Source: Epinephelus fuscoguttatus (Eukaryota > Chordata > Actinopteri > Perciformes > Serranidae). Taken from it: a stretch of DNA of 64,000 bases. The position numbers were made by a program, and so were the translations under genes. Below are positions 41,498-52,924 of this stretch, one piece after another. Below the pieces are notes generated by a model. The model did no database searches and was not told where the DNA came from. It saw nothing but the letters and a program-made list of their open reading frames with translations. Location: positions 39,272,143 to 39,336,142 of the forward strand of contig NC_064761.1 of the NCBI RefSeq assembly GCF_011397635.1, written 5' to 3'. The first letter of the stretch is position 1, and each line of letters begins with the position of its first letter.

Positions 41498-42464
41498 CTG
41501 CTGAAATCAACATTAACACTTCCACCTAGATTGACTTCATTAGTCTGTTAAAGGAAACAGCAGGGGGCTCTGGTGTTTTATGCACTTGCTGTGAGGTGTT
41601 TTCTCAGCTTGTATTTTGAAGCCAGATCAAAACCGTCTAATTCAGCCAGCAACAAAAATAGCTCTTTTCCAGAAATACTTTCCTCCTATTTAGACAGGCC
41701 CGTACAAAGTTCTGTTCAAATGTGACAACAATTAAGACATCCCTTTTTTCCCTGCCGTTAGACACAATAATAATGTATTTAGTCTCGACTGATGGCTGTT
41801 GCCAACATTCATGTGAATGAAATTGTGGCTCTGGCTTTGCCAAGTCCTTATTAGCCTGTCATGCTAAACCCCTACCAATCAGACGGGAATGAATCGCTCC
41901 AGTGAGCTACTGATGACTATGGGAATTTCCGATGATGGGACATGTTTTAACAGTCACGTCCTGCCAGTACACACTGCTCCGCTCTGAACAGTGAGAACCT
42001 CAACTATCAGGTTTTTTTTAGGTCTTCAGTGCACTTAAATAAAAACTACACGTGGAAACAAACCGTGAGCCCAAATGGAAAAATGGAACCCATGTGTCTT
42101 TGCTGTAATTATAAAGTCAAAAATGTTCCTCAACATCTCCGATTCATAAAGACAATCTCCAAAGCCACATGGAGAGCCCATTAAGCTGCCATACACAAAA
42201 CATCTCTGGTTTAGTATAACACTGGAGCGTAGTGCATTATAAAAAAACACAGCAAGTCAGAAAACTCCACTGGAAAGCATTTCTGTAACGACTGTGTCAC
42301 ACTCAGACATTCATGAGCCTCAGTTTATAGGAGCCAAACTCTGATCGGACGTGTAAGTGTATGAGTTTGATTACAGAACGTCCCCACATGTGTTTTATGT
42401 TACATGCTCTGGAGGGATTACCAGAGAGCGGACCAAGCAATTAATCCCCCTCCACTGAGCACTT
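41498..42464 (-). other. rai2: Probable rai2 3' untranslated region
   Basis: Downstream of the rai2 stop on the - strand. No other gene was seen. Polyadenylation signals are ambiguous: only CATAAA/TATAAA variants lie within 200 bp, and the nearest AATAAA on - is at about 41126-41131. Confidence 0.4.
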
Positions 42465-44099
42465 TCACTTCCTGGGGAGCAGCGCTGCAAGTCTCTGCTT
42501 CTTCATGGGAAGGAAATGGATCTCCTGTGAGCTGACCTTCTTCAGTTTGATAGCTCTGTTCTTGGGGACCTTTTTATGCGGGTTGTTGGGGTCGTGCTGC
42601 TCCCCGTGTGAGGGAGACGGCACTGCGTAGAGCTGCTGCAGAGACGCCCCCTGGCTGCCGTCCCGTTTGATGGAAAAGTTCTTGGTGGAGACTCCTGAAA
42701 GGCCTTTAATCTTCCCGCAGAGGATGGCAGGGATGGCGTCCTTCACCGAGACGATGACCTTGGCCGTCTGCGAGGCGCTGACTATCTCGAGGTTTCCTGC
42801 TCCGCTCAGAGACGCCTGCTGAGAACTAGACCCACCAGCACTGCTGTCAACCACCCACTTGTGCTGACGGCTGAACTCCAGTGAAGCCAGACTGCCCAGG
42901 AGTTTGGAATCTAAACTCTGAGTGCATTCGACACCCAGAGACAAAGACGTGCTGCTACTATCCTGACCAGAGTGGAACGCTACTTCTCTGTCTGACTGAA
43001 CACACTTTTTCCTCACAGCAGGCACTGACAGGTCAAGCACACTGTCCTGCTGCGGACTGGGGTATTCCTGTTTTAGTTCTACCGGACATGCTCTGACAGA
43101 AAGGTCCAGAGCCTGTCCTTCATCTAGAGGAAGAGAGGACGGGGAGACATTTTGGGGCTGGAATGATGGCATGCATCTGCGTGAAGACAGCATAGGAGAG
43201 GTAGTATCTTTTGCAGAAGTCTGAGTGCTTTTGCTCACAGTGCAAACTGGTTTTGGCATGTTCCCCTTTGAGTCCTCAGTCTGAGGAACAGGGATGGGGA
43301 TGGGAAGAGGGATGGGCAGAGGCACTGGCAGGGGGATGATGACAGGGTAGGGAACTAGAAGTGTGGCAGGAGGGACTAACGGGGCCAGAGGGGAGGTGTA
43401 GGGAGGTGTAAGGGGAGGCAGTGGGAAGAATGCGGAGCCTGGTGACTGGCAGGTGGATGAACCTGCCTGAGAAGGAAAGAGATCCTGTAAGATGGCCGCA
43501 AACGCTGGATTCTGCAGCAGAGAGAGCAGATTAGCCTCCTGCGTCTGTCCTGCTGTCTTCTGGTCGACGGCTGGAGGTAAACCAAACGTCAAAGGGTTCT
43601 GACACAAGACGTTGTTCTGGAGCGGCAACTGAGGGCAGTTAGTGGTTTGAGGAATCACAGAGGGGCTCATGTGCTGGAGGACCTGCTGATCCAAGACCAG
43701 GGGAAGTGAAACTGGGCTTTGGCTTGTTATCAAGTACGGTGCTGCCCCCATTTGGCCGAGCTGAGACCCGGCTGCTCCAGCCATCTGGAGGTGGATGGGC
43801 AGCATCAGCGGGCTGTCTCCCAGGCACACTGGGTGTAGCACAGTCGTGGCGACTTTAAGCGCCACACCTCCCGGAGATTCAGCGTTGGGACTCACCACCG
43901 ACGGTGCCGGAGGCTCCACCAGGTTAGACAACCCTCCTTTGCTCAGTCCTGTCGCGCTGCTGCCACAGGAATCAGCAGGAATTAGTGGATTGACTCCGTC
44001 CTCCACTTTACTGGGGGTTTCTCTTCCTCCCACCTCAGCGCTGCACACATCAGTCTGGGACTGTGTCATGTTTACAGACACATCGTCGCTGCCCTCCAT
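42465..44099 (-). CDS. rai2: rai2, retinoic acid induced protein 2
   Basis: An intact 544-codon frame in a single exon, close to human RAI2 (about 530). RAI2 is a nuclear transcriptional co-regulator that recruits CtBP corepressors. Visible marks: MALKVA-like GGVALKVATTVLHPVCLGDS at about 77-96, LVPPATLLVPYPVIIPLPVP at 241-260, then the Pro/Ile repeat PIPLPIPIPVP (262-272). Two CtBP-type DLS motifs follow, ALDLS at 330-334 and VLDLS at 354-358. The conserved C-terminal block is AKVIVSVKDAIPAI at 446-459, KIKGLSGVSTKNFS at 463-476, KKVSSQEIHFLPMKKQRLA near 520-538, ending PRK. The start ATG is chosen because an acceptor lies 77 bp upstream (44177-44180). Convergent with scml2, as expected from their human neighbourhood. 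Confidence 0.96.
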   Translation of the reverse strand: MEGSDDVSVNMTQSQTDVCSAEVGGRETPSKVEDGVNPLIPADSCGSSATGLSKGGLSNLVEPPAPSVVSPNAESPGGVALKVATTVLHPVCLGDSPLMLPIHLQMAGAAGSQLGQMGAAPYLITSQSPVSLPLVLDQQVLQHMSPSVIPQTTNCPQLPLQNNVLCQNPLTFGLPPAVDQKTAGQTQEANLLSLLQNPAFAAILQDLFPSQAGSSTCQSPGSAFFPLPPLTPPYTSPLAPLVPPATLLVPYPVIIPLPVPLPIPLPIPIPVPQTEDSKGNMPKPVCTVSKSTQTSAKDTTSPMLSSRRCMPSFQPQNVSPSSLPLDEGQALDLSVRACPVELKQEYPSPQQDSVLDLSVPAVRKKCVQSDREVAFHSGQDSSSTSLSLGVECTQSLDSKLLGSLASLEFSRQHKWVVDSSAGGSSSQQASLSGAGNLEIVSASQTAKVIVSVKDAIPAILCGKIKGLSGVSTKNFSIKRDGSQGASLQQLYAVPSPSHGEQHDPNNPHKKVPKNRAIKLKKVSSQEIHFLPMKKQRLAALLPRK

Positions 44100-44176
44100 T
44101 CTTCAGTTTGAGGAGCCAATCGAAATCTTCATCAAGCGCTAGTGGCAGGTCTCATCCATTTTTCTCCCAGGCAGCC
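44100..44176 (-). other. rai2: rai2 coding-exon 5' UTR and splice acceptor
   Basis: On the - strand the sequence reads cttcctgtgtttcag|ggctgcc, with AG at 44177-44178, leaving 77 bp of 5' UTR before the ATG. This implies at least one upstream non-coding exon. Confidence 0.7.
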
Positions 44177-44391
44177 CTGAAACACAGGAAGCAGGATGTT
44201 TAATGATGTGCAGTGGTTTCAAACTTTTGATATAATGTGGAAAATCTTACAAATGGACCCAAAACTGTATACAGTGTTGTTGAATTGTCTGGAATGTGAG
44301 CGATGCCATTTGAAGGACTAAGGTCTATGTTTTGTCTGTTACAGCTCACAAAGGACGACTGTTAGGTATGTTTGTTATATTCAGCATCAGC

Positions 44392-44645
44392 GGGGGCGGC
44401 AGGGTGGTGCAGTGGTTAGCAATGTCGCCTCACTGCCTCACGGTTCAAATCTGCTGGCCAGCTGGGGCCCTTCTGTGTGGAATTAGCATGTTCTCCCCGT
44501 GTCAGCATGGGTTTTCTCTGGCTTCCTCCCACAGTCCAAAGACATGCAGGTTAATTGGTGACTACAGTAAATTGCCTGTACGTGTGAATGTGAGTGTGAA
44601 TGGCTTTGTCTCCATCTATGTTTCAGCCTTCTGATAGTCTGGCCG
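44392..44645 (+). mobile_element. SINE copy, 3'-truncated
   Basis: Same family as 20644-21021: head gtggttagcaatgtcgcct, then tctccccgtgtcagcatggg and tcccacagtccaaagacatg, breaking off at tgatagtctggcc. It lies in the probable rai2 5' intron. Confidence 0.8.
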
Positions 44646-44726
44646 GATCATAAATGAATTATGATGACTTTTATGAGTTTTACAGCAAAATATTCCATGA
44701 AATTAAGATTGAGACAGATGACAAAA

Positions 44727-45997
44727 AGAGCCCTCCAGTGATTCAGTGCTGCACTTCAAAGCAGCAGAGGCTGAGATATCCAGACTTTTAGGCAGCTTTC
44801 ACATCAAGGACCCGGGGTGAGATCAGAGAACACTTGACTACAAAGTCCAGTTCATTTGATTATCGTGAACACTGTGTACCAAACCAGGGCACAGGTTATC
44901 AATCTGTGGTCACTTGAAAAGATGTTCTCGGGTAAAGTTCACATCGGGTGTGAAAACCAACTGTACCCAAACATGGAAGTGCTGCTATTTAATGTAAGCA
45001 ACAGCCAGCGAGTAGAGTTGCAATTATCCAGCTGGTCTCCTCTGAAATCTGCATACGTGTGCAGCACCCAATGATGTCATCCTCTAAACTACAAGGCCGT
45101 GGGTGATAAAGTTAGAAGGCAGGAGAGCAGGTCGTTGTTGGCATCGTCTCCATAATATAAAGTTGACTCCATTGTTTGGGCCTGGGATCTTTTGACTGGT
45201 GCACTTTTCTACACTGTCGCAAAAATGTACGGATACGGTACGGAACAACAGTAATAATATGAAAGCTGTGCGGTGGCGGAGTGGAGAGGGGGAATAATTA
45301 TACTTAAGCACAGTACTAAGCAGTTGTACCAAATATGAAAAAGGCCTGTACACATGCTGCATTTTTTGTGCCCTCAAATCCATTGATTTCAATGTAGATG
45401 CACCAAAGATGAGCTCAATATTGAGAGTGATGCCATCATGACATGCAAGTGCTCCTAACACCTGTGTTTGATTCAACGTAAAATTGTCCATCGCACTCAT
45501 TGGACCAAAGTTGGACTATTTAAAATGATACGGTCAGTTATGGTCACATAACTTCAGATGCAACCTGCCTCCATGCTCTTGAAAGTTGGCACAAAGTATG
45601 CACAAGAGTTGCACCCAGTGCCTCTTAAAAGCAGTTTAAGACATATAAAGGAATGTCTCCAAAAATGTAACGTATAGCTCCAAAAAAAAAAATAAAAAAA
45701 TAAAAAATCCCTGCTTCCTACATTTCCCATAATCCAACTTTCCTTGCCTGGTGAACACACATCTTTGAAGCTTTACACTTCCAGTATGTAACACAGACTC
45801 TCTGTTACAAAATTATAATCTGCAAACCCCATCTGAGATAACCCCGATGACATCACTTTGACATCATCAAGGTCACGTTCTCAGGCCTGAAAGAGCTCCA
45901 CCAGAGCAGCAGAGGAGATTCTACAACAGTTATCACAGACTGAGAAGATCTGCCGTGTAAACTGACACTGTGACACAAAATTGGTGAAATGCCACTT
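44727..45997. repeat. Diverged relative of the 2.0-kb TTAA MITE
   Basis: The left side (ctccagtgattcagtgctgcactt) parallels the 2013 element (ctccagtgactcagcattgcactt). The right side (ttggtgaaatgccactt|TTAA) is a degenerate inverse. An open - strand frame at 45084-45500 lies inside and matches no family I know. Boundaries are approximate. Confidence 0.45.
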
Positions 45998-46361
45998 TTA
46001 AATAGCGTCCAACCACTCGGCCCAGTTCCTTCATTTTCACTCTGTGATAGAAGCTTATCACCTTACAACTCATCCCATAAATGATGACATAAATTATCAC
46101 AAGTAACAAGAGCCAAGCCGCTGTAATATAACACAGGAAATTGAGATTGAGAACATGACTGAGGCTGTTGTGTGTCCCAGAGTCCAGTTATCTCCAGCTG
46201 TTACTGCCATCAATAATTAAAAGATAAACAAAAACTGGTCCAACGTGAAGGTAATGAAGGTGTGGTTGTTATGTGTCTGACGTAAGCACTTTCAACACCT
46301 GATTCAGATGCTACACAAATAAACTTAATTACCGTCAGTTACTGTCAGCTAACATAAATCT

Positions 46362-46562
46362 GGAGCCTATCCCAACTGTTGGGCGAGAGGCAGGGTACAA
46401 CCTGGGCAGGTCCCCAGACTATAATGAGGCTGACACATAGAGACAACAATTCACGCTCACATTCACACCTACGGACAAGTCAGATTCACTAATTAACCTG
46501 CATGTCTTTGGACTGTGGGAGGAGCTGGAGAAACCCCACGCTGACATGCAAACAGAGAGGAG
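46362..46562 (-). mobile_element. SINE copy, minus strand, partial
   Basis: The inverse of the same SINE body: ggagcctatccca, gggcgagaggcagggt, then tgcatgtctttggactgtggg. It ends abruptly next to LINE sequence. Confidence 0.8.
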
Positions 46563-46593
46563 GTCCAGCAACTGGCAGCAAGGCGTTCCACCA

Positions 46594-46870
46594 ACAACCT
46601 GCAGCTGAACACCTCAAAAACAAAAGGAGGTCATCATGGACTTCCGAAGGATCAGAGCTGACCACCCCCCTCTCTACATTAACGGGGACCGTGTAGGGAG
46701 GGTGGCATTGTCAGAGGAGCTCTCCTGGTCCATGAAGACCAAGACAGTGACGAATACGACCCAGCAGCAACTGCACTTTCTGAGAATTCTCAGGAGAAAT
46801 AAACTAAATCAGGAGCTGCTGGTGACCTTTTATCGCTCCACGATCAAGAGCGTATTCACATACTGCGATT
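46594..46870 (+). pseudogene. LINE reverse-transcriptase fragment
   Basis: It reads NLQLNTSKTKEVIMDFRR, then DHPPLYINGD and LSWSMKTKTV, and QQQLHFLRILRRNKL then LLVTFYRSTIKSV. These are words from the C-terminal part of the RT domain of fish non-LTR retrotransposons. A stretch usually found before the ELSWS word is missing. It abuts the inverted SINE, which suggests the SINE tail and LINE moved or rearranged together. Confidence 0.75.
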
Positions 46871-48089
46871 TACATTCTTTCATTTGCCAATCTTTGCGTG
46901 TTTGCCCTCCTCCACTTGCCTCTCTTAGTTTAGGTCTGGAGTTGAAGAGGTTAAGCCCGGGGTAATGAGCCAGCTGAAGACGCTTTTAATTTCGAGACTA
47001 ACTAGGAACTCCTGAGCTACAATATCTAAATTTTTACTGAAATAAAGTGTCTAGTTTTTAATTGATCCGTCTGTGTACCTCTCTGTCACCGCAGGGCAGC
47101 ATCTCGGTTGTTATCGCGCCTTAATAAACCCACTGCGTATTGGTTTTCCTCCTCACTACATGACACTTCCACACAACACATGTCCCGCCTGCGCTGGCTG
47201 TCAACCCTCATCCATCTGTAGTGATGAAACATCCCCTGGGTGGGTGCAGATACAATGCATCCGATGTCAGCCAGGTCAATTATTCATACTGATGGGAGCA
47301 CCAGGGACGATGCTGTTCAGGTCTTAGGAAGGGGAACAATTTAAACAACCCTGAAATGCAACAGCAAAGTGTCTCAAACCTTTTGAATTAACAACTCAAT
47401 TAAGTGCACACATGCAGTTCCAATTTTCTAGCTAAAGCGTGACACTTTTTTTCTTCTTTGTGAACAGCCTTCAATGTGGTGTTGGGTTGCCTGACTGAGC
47501 AGCGAGGAGGAGCGCTCTGTGCCCCCAGGCTGGCTTTATATTGTTCTGTAGCATAGACGAGACATTGTAACACGGCTCTGATGGATTACACGCAGGATTC
47601 TATAGCCAGACGGTCGGCCGATAACCTGGTTGCTGTTTCACACATGTGAAAGGTCTGGGAAGCGTGTGGACCTCGGGAATACAAACACACGCTTTAACAC
47701 ACCCTGTAAGACCCCAATAAAAGCTGTTGTGCATTTATAGCTCGAGGCTTCTGTGCTGGTTTACGACAGTCCTGAGTCAGGGGGCATTTAAAGGGAAGAT
47801 TCGCCACCTTTTATGTGGGTGTCTGATCAGTGTTGTTGGAAGATGTAGTTAAATGAGACATAATTTTCTCAGTACGTGCTACATCGACCGAGAAAGCTGA
47901 CTTTGCAGCTGCATTCAGCACCGTCATCTGACTTGACTGCAATGTAGTTGGAGGAAGGAAGAACCACAGTCTGGATTTCGCCTCCTGAGGCTGCACTCAA
48001 CAGCAGAACTTCCCTGTTTTCTTTGCTTGTGCTGCAAACTAGCTATGTTTCCAACAGCAAAAATGGCATCCTTAAATGTTAGTACAGAG
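46871..48089. other. No gene recognised (rai2 intron region)
   Basis: Mixed unique sequence and possible repeat pieces. A TTAA-adjacent word (TTTAAAGGGAAGATTCG at 47787) resembles a MITE end, but its partner was not found. Confidence 0.4.
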
Positions 48090-48262
48090 AGGGCAGCCTC
48101 TAGTTCAGCGAGTAGAGTGTCCGGCCCACGTAGGCTGAGCCCCTTGCAGCGGCCCGGGCTTGATGCCACCCTGCAGCCCTTTGCTGAATGTCATCCCCAT
48201 TCTCTCTCTCCCTTTCCTGTCACCCTCTAGCTGCACTGTAAAGCCAAAAATAATATGATTAG
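48090..48262 (+). mobile_element. tRNA-derived SINE (second family)
   Basis: A head-like ctctagttcagcgagtagag (A-box-like) is followed by gcggcccgggcttgatgcc (degenerate B box), gcagccctttgctgaatgtc and a pyrimidine-rich tctctctctccctttcctgtc stretch. It resembles the SINE at 54.07-54.27 kb. Confidence 0.65.
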
Positions 48263-49345
48263 TACAGAGGATGATGTGGACGAGGATACATTTTTACCTG
48301 CTAAAAAATGCTGTAGAAAGCGGCTGCATAAGAGGATATGTTCAGTGCCGACCCTTTACACCCTGAGCAGCTGAGAGCTAACACCAGCTGGCAGTGCTCA
48401 AATTGGCATCTAACCAAAAACTTATTTAAAAACAACACCAACTTCGAGATGAGGAAACTGAAAGTGCTAAAATGCTAACTCATTTCCGGGTTTTGGGACT
48501 CCTGCTTCACTCTATAGAGGAGTACGTCGTGCATCCTGGTACATGTAGGCATTGCCAGCATGTCTCTGTACGCAGGAGAACTAATACAGCACCCACTGAG
48601 GACTGTATTGTTTCATTTACCATCAGCACTGACTGGAGATTCACATCAGAGTTGGTCAATTTTCCCATTCAGGGTTGTGATGAGCAGCCAGGTCATGGTT
48701 GTATATGTGCATGTAACAGACTTATGTACCACACATGCTGCTTTGTCTTTTTGGCCTTTTGTCCAAACAATAACCTGCTAACAGGACTTTTTACATGTTT
48801 AGACTACGGCTATCAAAATAATGCATTCATTTCGACTAATGAATCACAGAAAAAATAACACAGTAAAGTGGCTTTGTGACATGATGGAGGCAGACGAGAC
48901 GATGCTGGTTGGCCCTGTGAACGAAACATTTACATTTAAAAAAACACCTACATGGAACTGTTGATAGGAGCACCGTCCTCTACAACTTCTGAGTAAAGAA
49001 TTTTCTTACAATCTGAGAACTTCAAGCCTGAAATATCACCTCAACACAAAGCATTTAGCAGCGGTCCGAGCTACTAGCAGCTGGTCTCATCAAGCCACAC
49101 TCGACCAGGCGTACAAACTGAGTAAGTCTATCTGAGACTGACTAACTCCCTTGCAAAATGGACTGCAGACCAGTTTAGGTGGTAGAGGACAGAGGGCAAT
49201 TGTGTCCAAAATCCAGCAGCTTTACTACAACACATCTGCCAAAATTCATCTGACTCTAAATGTTTTCATACTTTTACAACAAAAATTGATGTATGCAATT
49301 TAGATTAATCAATCACAGAGCATGTATTTAATAAAATTATTTTTT
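48263..49345. other. No gene recognised
   Basis: Contains a 70-bp segment (48412-48480) that recurs at 57838-57908 (cttcgaga.gaggaa, gtgctaaaatgctaactcat). The open frame 48472-48858 has no known match. Confidence 0.4.
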
Positions 49346-49932
49346 TAATAATAGACCGATACATCGGCCGGCCGATATATCGGGCCGATATTTGAGTTTT
49401 TTACTTGTATCGGCATCGGGCGATATGCGCATGGGTTCGCGGATTTATTTTTCCCTGGCATGATTTACAGACAGGCATCCACAGGCAGCTCTGTGTTGCC
49501 GGAAGACCCTGCAGCGGCCATGCAGCGAATCCTACTGTGTACAGTAGTTGTTTTATTTATGCTTTAGCTTAAATATTTGTTTATTTTATAAAGACATTAC
49601 TGGAAGATTTAAGAGCACTGAACTCTTTCTTTTTTTATTTGAATGTATAATAATAATAATAATAATAATAATATTCTACCTGTTCTACCTCAACTTTCCA
49701 TCTTGTTTTAGTATTTTTTTACTGTTCAATAAATGTTTCTTATTTTAAACTTGAGACCTGTAATATTTGTTATCATTGTGTCATTTTTTTTTTTATGTAA
49801 ATTGAGGGAGCAAAAGCAGTATCGGCCCAAATATCGGCTCAAGAAAATCGGCAGTCCATAATCCGTCATCGGCTAAGGGTGATGGAAAAAAATCGGCATC
49901 GGCCTTAAAAAATCCATATCGGTCTATCCCTA
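49346..49932. mobile_element. hAT-like MITE with TAGACCGATA.ATCGG ends
   Basis: The left end atagaccgatacatcggcc and right end atatcggtctatcccta are inverted repeats, with many cggcatcgg words. No clear 8-bp duplication was seen, so the left border is probably decayed. It includes an (AAT)n tract (49647-49672). Confidence 0.6.
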
Positions 49933-50229
49933 CTTGACAGCCCCACTGTACTGAGGAACAGAGGCATCAGAATGAGCTACGATGCACCGTTGCAGCCAGG
50001 TAGCCTTCTGATAATAGCACTTTTTCAGGCTTCTGATTGGCCAACATTACCATCATCTTCTTTGCATGGCTTTGGGGTTCGGGTTAGAGCGCCTTGTGTT
50101 TTTGTCCTCTTCCTTTGGATGGAAATTTTTATAAATCACAGCATGAAGTGGATTTTTTCTTTCTTTGTTTTTTGAGAACAGAGGAAATACCCGTTTTCAA
50201 AAATACCCATGTATCTGAGGACGAGGCCT

Positions 50230-50275
<46 letters not shown>

Positions 50276-51051
50276 TTTCATTTCTCTTTCTCTAACAAAC
50301 TATGGAAAATGGATCTGACGTTCTAAATTAAGATCCTGAGTATGAAATCAGGATGTATTCTATTTTTCCACGTTTTTGATGCTATGGCCTTATTTGCCTT
50401 CCAGGAAGTCTGAGACAAGACATTTCCTGCTTGATAACGTGGTCATGAGATCTGTGACACGATAAAGCCTGGCAGACCAATATGAAAGAAGCCTTTCTTG
50501 GCTGAAACTCCCCTGCTGCCACAGACTCGGGTGGTTTGGCCCCGAATGAGCACAAAGCGAGGAGAAATAACCGAGATAATAAACCCAGTCTAATGGCCAC
50601 TCTTAACTCAGCTGTCAGGGTGAAATAACTTTTTATGCTTCAGCTTTCTGTTTTATGGGGAGATATTAAAGTAGTGAGCATTACTCTGAACCCTCAGATC
50701 AGGTGACCTGATGCTAATCAGTAATCACCTCCAGGGCGACATGCTTCCCCCCTCCAGCAAACACAGCAGCTCACAGCTCCCCCTGCTCTTCGCTTAGATC
50801 ATGTGAGCGAAACGTCGAAGAAGGAAGTTTAACCAGCAGAGTCGAAAGTGAGCCAAAGTACACAGAGATCATCTTTGTTTTTTCCCTGCTACAGTATCGG
50901 ACTCTGTGACTCTGCTTTGTCTCTGTGTTATCACAGAGAGGGAAGGTCAGAGGAAGATGTCACATACACGTCATCATCAAACCTTTTTCATTCCTGCAGA
51001 CATCCCACAAGTCAGCTGAATCTACGTTTAGAGTTGTGCCTCCTAAGTTAA
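49933..51051. other. No gene recognised; contains a (CA)n tract
   Basis: A perfect CA microsatellite of about 21 units lies at 50231-50272. The rest shows no coding support. Confidence 0.6.
50231..50272. repeat. (CA)n microsatellite
   Basis: Uninterrupted CA dinucleotides. Confidence 0.97.
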
Positions 51052-51330
51052 AGGTCCAGTGTGTAAGATTTAGGTGAATATATTGGCAGAAATAAAATGT
51101 TTTCTTTAGTGTATAATCACCTGAATATAAGACTTGTTGTGTTTTCGTTACTTTACTACTCATTTATACTACCTTTACATACAGAAATAGGTAAGTCTGT
51201 TTCAAACATTGTAAACGTCACTGCTCTCATACTTTGATGTGTCCTTTATGATGGCATAGATACAGCCGATAGATGGCACTAGAGGGCAGAGTCAAGAGTT
51301 TAACACAACAACAAAAAGGGTGGCATCAGA
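51052..51330. repeat. Left half of the TACACACTGT family repeat
   Basis: TTAA (51048-51051) precedes AGGTCCAGTGTGTAAGATTT, then words shared with the 31.4-kb copy (tgtataatcacctgaa, ttgtgttttcgtta). The right half is missing. Confidence 0.6.
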
Positions 51331-51792
51331 CAAGGTTGTAATAATGTACCTTTTAACGGAGGTAGCGTTGTGGTCAGTGGTGGTCTGTTCAGCCATTATA
51401 CAGAAAAGTCTTTTCACTATATTACGGATTTGTTCTCCAGCCCTGATGAAGACCAACAGTGGTCCAAACATGTTGGCTTTTTAATGAGTTGGCCATTATA
51501 TTAAAGGCTTTTTAATCTAATCTTTCCTTCCTCATTCTCATTTTTGTTTGGAGTGCCTGGATTCTTTTCCTGTTTGCAGTATTTTGGAGTTCCCTCCTTT
51601 TTTGGATCTACACTCTACAACACAGAGCAACCAGTTATCTGTTTTTTTATATTATGGATTTATTCCATTCTGCCAGTGGTACTGCTCCCTTTCATCTTTA
51701 TCTTTATGGTTTCAGAAAATGTGCACAAACATGGACAAAATGAACACAGAGTACAGACAGAAGGCTCCATCCATCTCTGTCCCTGTATTTAA

Positions 51793-52440
51793 GGGTGCAT
51801 TCCTTCGGTGGAGAACGCTGAAAAATTTCACACCTTCATTTGGTTCGGTTCACTTTCACACTGCATTTTTTAAAGTGGACCAAACCGCCTGGACAACATC
51901 ACACAGTTACAATAGCTGCTTGTTTGGGGGCGGTATTGCCCAAAACGGCCACTGACCAGGAAGAAAAAAGCATGAGGAAGAAGAAATCCCGGCTCATCAA
52001 TTGGCCACAAGCAACTGCGATATAGTCCTCTGACCATCTATCAATAAGCGCCTGCACCTCCTCATTTCTCCACATCTGCCCACAAGACATTTTCCAACTT
52101 TTTCTTTTTTTTTTTACCTCTGCTTCTCACAGTTCGCTGTTTTTTTGTTTTTTGTTTTTAACCCAGAATGCACTGCGCTCTACATCACTTCCTCTCTTTG
52201 GTTCACTTCCTCTCTTTGGTTCGCTGGAAAGTCTGTCTGCATTTCCCACTGTAAGCAAACTGCACCAGGGTTCACTTGCAAGTGAACTGAGACCCCCAGT
52301 TTTCAAGTGGACCAGGGTTCGCTCGTTTGGTCCACACCAGAGTTTGATTGAGTGTTCACACCACTCCAAATGAACCAAATTATCAATGAAAGTGGACCAG
52401 GGTTTGTTTAAAGTGGACCAACATTGAGCATAATGTTTCC
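51793..52440 (-). mobile_element. Harbinger-type element with Myb/SANT remnant
   Basis: TAA then GGGTGCATTC at the left, with the words cagcgttc..ggaacgc and accaaaccgcctggac shared with the MITE at 57.94 kb. On the - strand at about 52000-52090 the sequence reads QMWRNEEVQALIDRWSEDYI, the start of a Myb/SANT-like DNA-binding domain. PIF/Harbinger elements encode such a protein beside their transposase. The right inverted repeat is degraded. Confidence 0.55.
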
Positions 52441-52924
52441 TTTAAATAAAACCTGTTGGACAAATCATCCTTAAAGTCTCTCCTTATGTTTTTCTCCTTA
52501 TCTTGGTCTTATACTTAAGAAATTGCTTAAAGTTCGTTACACTATTGCACAGAGGACATTAGAAACCAAAGTAAGTAAAAAATGTTCCTTTCGTGCTTAT
52601 TGCTTCATGTTTGCTGTTATTTTCAGATATTTCTTTCTTTTATTTAATTTCTCTAGAGGTGTGATTTGTTCTTCCATCAACCAATTTAGATTTTATCAGT
52701 CCAACTTTATAAGAGGATACTTAGGCGTGACAACAGGAAGCCGAGGCTATCACGAGCGCACGTTCAAGCAAACAAATGGTCTCCATGGAAACAGTAGTAT
52801 TTTACTGCTGTAAAATCTCTTTCAGTAAATGACTATACATCTTTCCTTGACTAAGGAAACCTTTTAAGAGATTCTGTGTAACACCCTCAAGTAATTTCAT
52901 CAGCTAAGGAAAAACTAAACCTTA

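Noticed and set aside
43795..44142. Plus-strand 115-codon frame over rai2
   Set aside because: Antisense shadow of the rai2 coding exon.
45084..45500. 138-codon minus-strand frame
   Set aside because: Lies inside a diverged repeat and resembles no family; likely chance or decayed repeat content.
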